NCBI GenBank assembly: GCA_021846725.1
Contig: JAJZWK010000049.1
Coordinates: 1-10,984 of the forward strand
Origin: Actinomycetes bacterium
GTDB lineage: Bacteria > Actinomycetota > Acidimicrobiia > Acidimicrobiales > JAMCPL01
DNA length: 10,984 nucleotides
Direction: 5' to 3'
In this document: one piece after another, positions 1 to 5,622 of the stretch
How the letters are laid out: every line of letters starts with the position of its first letter
Position numbering within the stretch: position 1 is the first letter of the stretch
Notes under the pieces: generated by a model
Told to the model about the DNA's origin: nothing
The model's input: only the letters and a program-made list of their open reading frames with translations
Databases searched by the model: none
Program-made: the position numbers and the translations under genes

Positions 1-1692
1 ATTATTCTGGACCAGGATGTATCCTGCGGAAAAGAGTCTCGCCATTGGAGCTAGAGCTTTCCAGTCGTAAGCGCCTTCCTGTATCGGGCTGTCTATCGCG
101 TACATCATATCTGCTGTGGGTAGTGACCCCATGATGAGTTGTTCTCTTAGTACGAATTGGCAGGTGGATATGCCTGGATAGATAGTGTCTATAGTATCTC
201 CGTATCTGTAGGCGGCAAAGTCCTCACCCGGCTCTACCAGTACGCGCTTTCCCTTGCAGTGAGAGTTCAGCCAGGATGCCGTCTTGTACTCGTAAGAAGG
301 AAGGGGATGAGGTTGGGTATAGTGACTCGGGACAGTAGTACCATTCCATACTGCTGGGTTGGCAAGCGCTACGATGGTTGCACATATCAGTGCTGCCGCA
401 ATTCCTACAAAGTACCTGAAGCGAGAGAGTGCAGTGACTCCAAGGCCAAGAAGGATTGACGTACCCAGTATGACCATGGGAGTAGCCCTATCTGTGGAGC
501 GTATGGCAAATCCTGCGGTGGTCCTGGTCATAAACAGTTTGAGTAGCTCTCCCACCAAAGATGGATGCATGTAGGGGTAGGTACCTACCGCAAAGATCAT
601 ACCGAATGCGATCAAGAATGCGAAGTATGAACGGTATCGGAATGATATCCATATGGCTGAGACGAAAGCGAGTATGGGTACCGCAAAGCTGAACGCCAGG
701 GTAGTCAGTTGCTGGGTCATTTCCGATGAGGTGATTACCCAAATTCCCAGCCTTCCGCTTCCGTAAAAATACCAATATCCAAGCCCCCTCAGTATCTCTG
801 AGGCGAGAGACGTAGATGCTACAGCTGGGACGGTCTCTGTATATTTGAGGACGTTTATTCCATAGGCACCTTCTACGTACAGTCCAGCGGCCCACCACAG
901 AGATAACAGTGTTGTCAGCAATCCTATTTTCCAGGTTGCCGACCATGCTTCTTTCCAAGTGTGCTCTCGGGTTACAGTCGTTTGAAAAATTATCCACAGT
1001 ATCGGTGCCAGTCCCAGGTACAGTACGGCTGTTGCATTGATACCACTTATTGTTGCGACTACGATGGCAAAGAGTGCAGGGTAGCGCCAACTTCCTTTCT
1101 GTCCGCGGCCAGATGAAAGAGTCTTTTCTGTATAGGCAATCATAAATGGCAGTCCGGCCCAAGCCAGAGTGATGACCGATTCTCTACCGACGTATTGCAG
1201 GAAGTACGGTGAGATCATGTATGCAAATGCAGCTACCGGCCTTCCGGGACCTCGTATTCCCAGTACTTTGCACATATAAAGAACTCCAGCTCCTGCACCA
1301 AACAGTATGCTTCCTACCCAGAGACGCTCAGCAGCCCAGAGAGGTATACCGGCGAAGCGAGTTGCCAAGAAGAATGGTCCCATCGGAAATAGGTATCCTA
1401 TTCGCTCATGTGTGACAGTGCCTGCTGCCATGTCCGGATACCACATGTACATAGACTGGAGCAGGTATCTACCGGGATCTAAGTACAGGTAGCTCTTTGT
1501 GTCTGATACTACTACCCCTGGACGCGAAGTAAGTTGGGGGATGTACGCTAGTAGAGCTATGACGAGATATTCAGCTAGTCTGGATATCTTTGGTAGTGTG
1601 TCGGATTTACTATGGCTGGCAGTCGTTATGAATGCAGGACGTTTCCTATGTGTTGTTCTTTTCGCATCATCTTCAGTGGTAGCTGTCGTCAT
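1..1692 (-). CDS. aftD: AftD-like GT-C arabinofuranosyltransferase (DUF3367 family), N-terminal part, cut by window edge
   Basis: This frame is open on the minus strand from ATG at 1692 to base 1, 564 codons without a stop, so the 3' part lies outside the window. The product is a polytopic membrane protein. A basic N-terminus (about 1-37) is followed by a first membrane helix (about 38-54), then an outward loop with SDTKSYLYLDP (63-73) and GYLFPMGPFF (99-108). Further hydrophobic segments lie around 120-140, 150-165, 203-238, 256-271, 332-350, 357-371, 405-421 and 427-445. After the membrane part comes a soluble region with RVLVEPGEDFAAYRYGD (483-499) and LAPMARLF (547-554). These motifs and their order match my memory of AftD (DUF3367), which adds arabinofuranose to arabinan from a polyprenyl-phosphate donor. 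Full AftD proteins exceed 1,000 residues, so less than half is seen. An in-frame TGA at 1722-1720 limits the start. A GAAGAG at 1710-1705 is a weak, rather distant ribosome site. The family is fairly secure; the exact sugar substrate in this organism is inferred. Confidence 0.82.
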   Translation of the reverse strand, partial: MTTATTEDDAKRTTHRKRPAFITTASHSKSDTLPKISRLAEYLVIALLAYIPQLTSRPGVVVSDTKSYLYLDPGRYLLQSMYMWYPDMAAGTVTHERIGYLFPMGPFFLATRFAGIPLWAAERLWVGSILFGAGAGVLYMCKVLGIRGPGRPVAAFAYMISPYFLQYVGRESVITLAWAGLPFMIAYTEKTLSSGRGQKGSWRYPALFAIVVATISGINATAVLYLGLAPILWIIFQTTVTREHTWKEAWSATWKIGLLTTLLSLWWAAGLYVEGAYGINVLKYTETVPAVASTSLASEILRGLGYWYFYGSGRLGIWVITSSEMTQQLTTLAFSFAVPILAFVSAIWISFRYRSYFAFLIAFGMIFAVGTYPYMHPSLVGELLKLFMTRTTAGFAIRSTDRATPMVILGTSILLGLGVTALSRFRYFVGIAAALICATIVALANPAVWNGTTVPSHYTQPHPLPSYEYKTASWLNSHCKGKRVLVEPGEDFAAYRYGDTIDTIYPGISTCQFVLREQLIMGSLPTADMMYAIDSPIQEGAYDWKALAPMARLFSAGYILVQNN

Positions 1693-1852
1693 AAATGCAA
1701 GATGCTCTTCATACCGATATCATACGGGTGCTTTGTTTTACTTTTGTATGGTTTTCATGCTTCATAAACATTGATTACTTTCAGCTATGTCTCTCGACTA
1801 GATTATTGTAGATGTTAGTGCTTATACGCAAAGTTTTGTTGGAGGCAGTCAG
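1693..1852. other. Divergent intergenic region between the aftD-like gene and the methyltransferase
   Basis: This 160-bp AT-rich gap must hold the promoters for both divergent genes, since each reads away from it. I could not settle on a convincing -35/-10 pair in either direction. Candidate half-sites such as TTGATT (1771-1776) and TAGATT (1799-1804) on the plus strand have poor spacing. No strong hairpin or long repeat was found. Confidence 0.5.
1841..1845 (+). promoter_or_regulatory. Shine-Dalgarno site of the 1853 methyltransferase
   Basis: GGAGG lies 7 bases before ATG 1853. This is the best ribosome-binding site in the window and fixes that start. Confidence 0.75.
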
Positions 1853-2656
1853 ATGGCAGACTTGACCGGCGAGCGACCGTTGCCGGGGCGTACTCCGGAC
1901 TCATTACTTGCTTTCCATGTGGCCGGATATCGAGAAATAAGATCAAGACTTGGGCCAGGACGGCTATTGGATGTAGGTTGTGGCGAGGGGTTTGCCTCCG
2001 CGGGGTTTGTAGCACCGGGACGTGAGGTGCTCGGTGTAGACTACGAGTATCACGCACTCAGCTCTGCTAAAAAGCGATACAGTGAATCAGGACTTCAGGT
2101 GGCTGTTATGGATGCCACAAAGCTGGCACTTCCGCGTGGCGGCTTTGATTGGGCATGCTCGTCCCATCTCATAGAGCATTTCCATGTTCCCGAGGATCAC
2201 GTGTCGGAGGTAGCCAGAGTACTCAAGCCGTCCGGTACGGCATTTTTCATTACGCCCAATGAACCTGCTGATTTCGAGAATCCGTTCCACGTCCATCCCT
2301 TCAGGAAGGAGAGCTTTCAGGAGTTGTTGAACAGATACTTTTCGAGTGTGTGGGTCGGTGGGTTGGACGGGTCCAGTGTAGTGAAGGAGGATTTTGCACG
2401 GCGGCGTTCACGTGCGCGTAAATTACTGGCACTGGATGTGTTCGATATCCGCCGCAAGATACCCCAGTCATGGTACATAGCTGCATACGAGAAGATACTT
2501 CCACTGGCTTACAGGCTGGTTGCCAGGAGAGATGTTGGTGGATTGACAGGTATATCTGAGGATGACTTTTATGTTACCAATGAGATCGACGATACTACGC
2601 TTGCGTTGTTCGCTGTCGTGAGCAAACCTACCCATTATGAGTTTCACGGTACATGA
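1853..2656 (+). CDS. Class I SAM-dependent methyltransferase (Methyltransf_11 type)
   Basis: This 267-residue soluble protein has a Rossmann-type methyltransferase domain. The SAM-binding motif I LLDVGCGEG is at 38-46, the acidic end of strand 2 at D63 (LGVDYE), motif II around D87 (VMDATKLALP), the FDWACSSHLIEHF segment at 98-110, and LKPSGTAFFITPN at 124-136. The N-terminus LTGERPLPG resembles methyltransferases found in glycan and polysaccharide clusters, which fits the divergent AftD-like gene; that link is inference from context. The substrate cannot be told. The C-terminal third (about 150-267), with several Trp, Tyr and Arg residues, is not recognised and may bind the acceptor. The start is supported by GGAGG 7 bases upstream. 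The stop overlaps the coaE start (ATGA), so the two are probably co-transcribed and translationally coupled, although no functional link between them is obvious. Confidence 0.85.
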   Translation: MADLTGERPLPGRTPDSLLAFHVAGYREIRSRLGPGRLLDVGCGEGFASAGFVAPGREVLGVDYEYHALSSAKKRYSESGLQVAVMDATKLALPRGGFDWACSSHLIEHFHVPEDHVSEVARVLKPSGTAFFITPNEPADFENPFHVHPFRKESFQELLNRYFSSVWVGGLDGSSVVKEDFARRRSRARKLLALDVFDIRRKIPQSWYIAAYEKILPLAYRLVARRDVGGLTGISEDDFYVTNEIDDTTLALFAVVSKPTHYEFHGT

Positions 2657-3264
2657 GAGCTACTCTGGTTGTTGCGGGCTTGGGGGGAGGTATAGGTAGT
2701 GGCAAATCCACCGTATCTCAGGCACTTGGCGAGCGTGGTGCGATTACCATAGATGCTGATAAAATTGCCCGTGAGGTATGCCAGCCCGGTTTGCCTGCTT
2801 TTGATGCAATAGTCGATCGTTTCGGTCAAGAAGTGGTATCCAGTAGCGGTGAGTTGGACAGAGAGAGGTTGGCAGCCTTGGTATTTGGAGACGATAAAGC
2901 TCTGAGCGACCTGAATGCAATTACACATCCTGAGGTCGGCAAGGTGCTACTGGAACGGAGAGAAGCGTTGGATAGGACAGGGGGGATAGGCATTTTTGAC
3001 ATACCTCTGTTACAACCGTATCACAGGGAGTTGCTCAGGCTGGATAAGATGATCATAGTAGATTGTCCTCCCGAGATTGTCATTTCAAGAGTTGTGGAAT
3101 CGAGAAATATGACCAGTGAAGATGTCGAATCGCGAATTGCAGCGCAAATGGATCGGGACAAGAGGCTTGCAATGGCTGATTTCGTAGTGGATAATTCCGG
3201 CTCTTGGGCACAGTTGAATGATGAGATAGAGAGGCTATGGGTATGGCTGAACAGTATAAAGTAG
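2653..3264 (+). CDS. coaE: Dephospho-CoA kinase
   Basis: CoaE phosphorylates the 3'-hydroxyl of the ribose of dephospho-CoA with ATP, the last step of coenzyme A synthesis in the cytoplasm. The 203-residue protein is the usual length for the stand-alone enzyme. The P-loop GGGIGSGKS is at 11-19, DADKIAREV follows (about 34-42), then LNAITHPEV, the FDIPLLQP segment and a C-terminal region with AQMDRDKRLAMADFVVDNSGS, all typical of the family. It lacks the extra C-terminal domain that I recall in mycobacterial CoaE. ATG 2653 overlaps the upstream methyltransferase stop as ATGA and has no clear ribosome site of its own, so it probably relies on re-initiation by ribosomes finishing the methyltransferase. 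uvrB follows after 51 bases; coaE beside uvrB is, to my memory, a recurrent actinobacterial arrangement. Confidence 0.95.
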   Translation: MRATLVVAGLGGGIGSGKSTVSQALGERGAITIDADKIAREVCQPGLPAFDAIVDRFGQEVVSSSGELDRERLAALVFGDDKALSDLNAITHPEVGKVLLERREALDRTGGIGIFDIPLLQPYHRELLRLDKMIIVDCPPEIVISRVVESRNMTSEDVESRIAAQMDRDKRLAMADFVVDNSGSWAQLNDEIERLWVWLNSIK

Positions 3265-3315
3265 CTGGTCACTCTATAATAACGCTGGAGAGTTGTTTGA
3301 TGAGAGTGTGCGGGT

Positions 3316-5538
3316 GTGACTGAGCGGTTTCAGGTAATCGGGCCATTTCATCCTGCTGGTGATCAACCGCAAGCTATTGAGGCGCTCTCGGAGGGGGTGA
3401 AGCAGGGCATCCGGTACCAGACCCTTCTTGGGGTTACCGGTAGTGGCAAGACCGCAACTATGGCCTGGGTCATCGAGTCTGTCCAGAGGCCGACCCTGAT
3501 CATAGAGCCAAACAAGTCATTGGCGGCTCAACTCTCTTCCGAATTGAGAATGCTCATGCCCAACAACCGGGTCGAATATTTTGTATCGTATTATGACTAC
3601 TATCAACCAGAAGCATACCTGCCTACCAGTGATATATATATCGAGAAAGATTCATCTTTGAATGAAGATATCGATCGGTTGCGCCATAGTGCAACTTCGG
3701 CGTTACTTTTGCGCAAAGACGTAGTAGTAGTTGCATCTGTCTCTTGTATCTACGGACTTGGATCTCCACACGAATATCGTGACAACATGATAGCTCTGTC
3801 AGTAGGTTCCAACGTCGATCAGCGTGAGCTGTTGCGTAGTTTTGTCAAGCTTCATTACAGACGTAATGACATAGACTTAAGTCGTGGTCGTTTTAGGGTA
3901 CGCGGTGATATGATTGAGTTGCATCCATCCTATGAGGAATACGCCATACGAATAGAGTTGTTCGGCGACGAAGTGACGTCGATAAAGCAATTCGATAGCG
4001 TAACCGGCAAGGTTTTGGGCTCGCTCGACGACATCGTATTATTTCCTGCTACTCATTATGTTGCAGGTGAAGAACGCTTGAAAAAGGCTATAGCGTCTAT
4101 CGAGATTGAACTTGGTGAGAGACTCAGATATCTAGAGGCGGAGGGGAAGCTGCTCGAGGCTCAGCGACTGAGAATGCGTACAGAACACGACTTGGAGATG
4201 CTGGCAGAGATAGGCACATGCAGCGGAGTGGAGAATTACAGTCGTCATCTGGATGGTAGAGAGGCCGGTGAGTCCCCCTATACGCTGCTGGACTATTTTC
4301 CGGAAGATATGCTGGTTGTAGTAGACGAGAGCCATGTAGCGATACCTCAGCTCCATGGCCAGTTCGTAGGCGACAGGTCGCGTAAGGTCACACTGGTAGA
4401 ACACGGGTTCAGGCTTCCTTCTGCACTTGACAATAGACCGTTGACCTTTGATGAGTTCATTGCCAAGGTTCCCCAGATGATTTTCTTGTCGGCTACGCCC
4501 GGTCAATACGAATTAGAGGTTTCCGGAAGGGTGGTAGAGCAGGTGATAAGACCTACAGGACTTGTGGATCCGGAGGTTACCATACATCCTACTACCGGTC
4601 AGATCGATGACCTCTGCGAACGTCTTGCTGCTACGGTGGCGGCTTCTCAACGTGCACTGGTTACGACTCTTACCAAGAAGATGGCCGAACAACTGACGGA
4701 GTATCTCTCCGAAGCAGGTTTCAGGGTGCGTTATATGCATTCCGATATAGATACCATAGAGCGTATCGAGATAATAAGAGATCTACGTCTTGGAGAGTTT
4801 GACATCTTGGTCGGTATCAACCTTTTGAGAGAGGGTCTGGATCTTCCTGAGGTTGCATTTGTAGCTATTCTGGATGCAGACAAAGAGGGCTTTTTGCGTT
4901 CCGGGTCGTCGTTGATTCAGACTATTGGTCGTGCTGCACGTAATGTAGATGGTAAGGTGGTGTTGTATGCCGATACGATTACAGGTGCGATGCGCCAGGC
5001 TATCCAGGAGACGGAGCGAAGGCGATCCGTCCAGAAAGCTTACAACGAAGAACACGGAATCGATCCGGTTACCGTACACAAAGCGGTATCTGACATATTG
5101 GATTCGATACGTTCCACACAGGAACGCTCCGGGATGGAGGCAGAGTCAGGCAGAGGAATGCGCGGCAGGGTAGTACGTCAGGGAAGAGCGGCAAGAGGAG
5201 GCGGGGCGGTATTGGGCACCAAATCAGGTGGCACATCGGGCATAGATGAACCTGCATCCAAATCGGCTGCTCTTCAGGCCAGTGCCAGCGGTAAGGCTAC
5301 TGCTCGAGTCGGCATTGGTGGTAAAGTCGGCACCGTCGCCATTCCGTTTGAATTGGAGGCCAGGCTGGAGCTTCTTGAACGGGAGATGCAACGTGCAGCG
5401 AGTGAGTTGAGATACGAGGAGGCAGCAGCTATTCGTGATGAGATATTCGAGATACACAGAGATATCGCGATGGAAATAGAGCGTACCAGCGAAGTTGGCA
5501 CGATAGAAGATATTACCGCGGGTAACAGCCGTGGTTAG
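3316..5538 (+). CDS. uvrB: Excinuclease ABC subunit B
   Basis: UvrB is the damage-verifying helicase-like subunit of nucleotide excision repair; it receives DNA from UvrA and recruits UvrC. Motifs in order are PAGDQPQAI near the N-terminus, Walker A GVTGSGKT (39-46), the DNA-clamping beta-hairpin region YYDYYQPEAY (91-100), Walker B DESH (337-340), SATPGQYE, HSDIDTIERIEIIRDLR, GINLLREGLDLPEV and QTIGRAARN. The UVR domain for UvrC contact (about 680-715, ELRYEEAAAIRDEI) ends the protein. At 740 residues it exceeds the usual 660-700. The excess is a Gly/Ala/Arg/Ser-rich, probably disordered linker at about 598-674. GTG 3316 is forced by an in-frame TGA at 3301-3303; the ribosome site (GAGAG at 3302-3306) is weak. 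The TAG stop (5536-5538) coincides with the left edge of the inverted-repeat element, but the stop would also exist without it. Confidence 0.97.
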   Translation: MTERFQVIGPFHPAGDQPQAIEALSEGVKQGIRYQTLLGVTGSGKTATMAWVIESVQRPTLIIEPNKSLAAQLSSELRMLMPNNRVEYFVSYYDYYQPEAYLPTSDIYIEKDSSLNEDIDRLRHSATSALLLRKDVVVVASVSCIYGLGSPHEYRDNMIALSVGSNVDQRELLRSFVKLHYRRNDIDLSRGRFRVRGDMIELHPSYEEYAIRIELFGDEVTSIKQFDSVTGKVLGSLDDIVLFPATHYVAGEERLKKAIASIEIELGERLRYLEAEGKLLEAQRLRMRTEHDLEMLAEIGTCSGVENYSRHLDGREAGESPYTLLDYFPEDMLVVVDESHVAIPQLHGQFVGDRSRKVTLVEHGFRLPSALDNRPLTFDEFIAKVPQMIFLSATPGQYELEVSGRVVEQVIRPTGLVDPEVTIHPTTGQIDDLCERLAATVAASQRALVTTLTKKMAEQLTEYLSEAGFRVRYMHSDIDTIERIEIIRDLRLGEFDILVGINLLREGLDLPEVAFVAILDADKEGFLRSGSSLIQTIGRAARNVDGKVVLYADTITGAMRQAIQETERRRSVQKAYNEEHGIDPVTVHKAVSDILDSIRSTQERSGMEAESGRGMRGRVVRQGRAARGGGAVLGTKSGGTSGIDEPASKSAALQASASGKATARVGIGGKVGTVAIPFELEARLELLEREMQRAASELRYEEAAAIRDEIFEIHRDIAMEIERTSEVGTIEDITAGNSRG

Positions 5539-5556
5539 TGGCCTGTCCCGCAAATA
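5536..5556 (+). repeat. Left terminal inverted repeat
   Basis: This is the left end of the element, core GTGGCCTGTCCCGCAAATA. It pairs with 5723-5743 at all but one position (C5551 against A5728). Its first three bases are also the uvrB stop codon. Confidence 0.8.
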
Positions 5557-5622
5557 ACCATGGGTTCCCACCAGCCAGATGACGCCCCTGGAGTAACGTG
5601 CTTCGCCATGCCTGTCCCGCAA
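5541..5622 (+). repeat. Direct copies of the terminal repeat core inside the element
   Basis: GCCTGTCCCGCAA occurs at 5541-5553 and again, exactly, at 5610-5622. With the inverted copy at 5726-5738 (one difference) there are three copies. The part from 5610 to 5738 thus has 13-bp inverted ends of its own, suggesting a nested or composite element. Confidence 0.75.

Noticed and set aside
488..1162. A 224-codon minus-strand reading frame
   Set aside because: It lies in another frame of the AftD-like gene, is rich in Arg, Cys and His and has no recognisable family motif; the overlapping frame from 1692 has clear family motifs.
1815..2057. Minus-strand frame upstream of and overlapping the methyltransferase start
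   Set aside because: It is an antisense shadow of the methyltransferase with no motif or ribosome site, and the sense frame has strong support.
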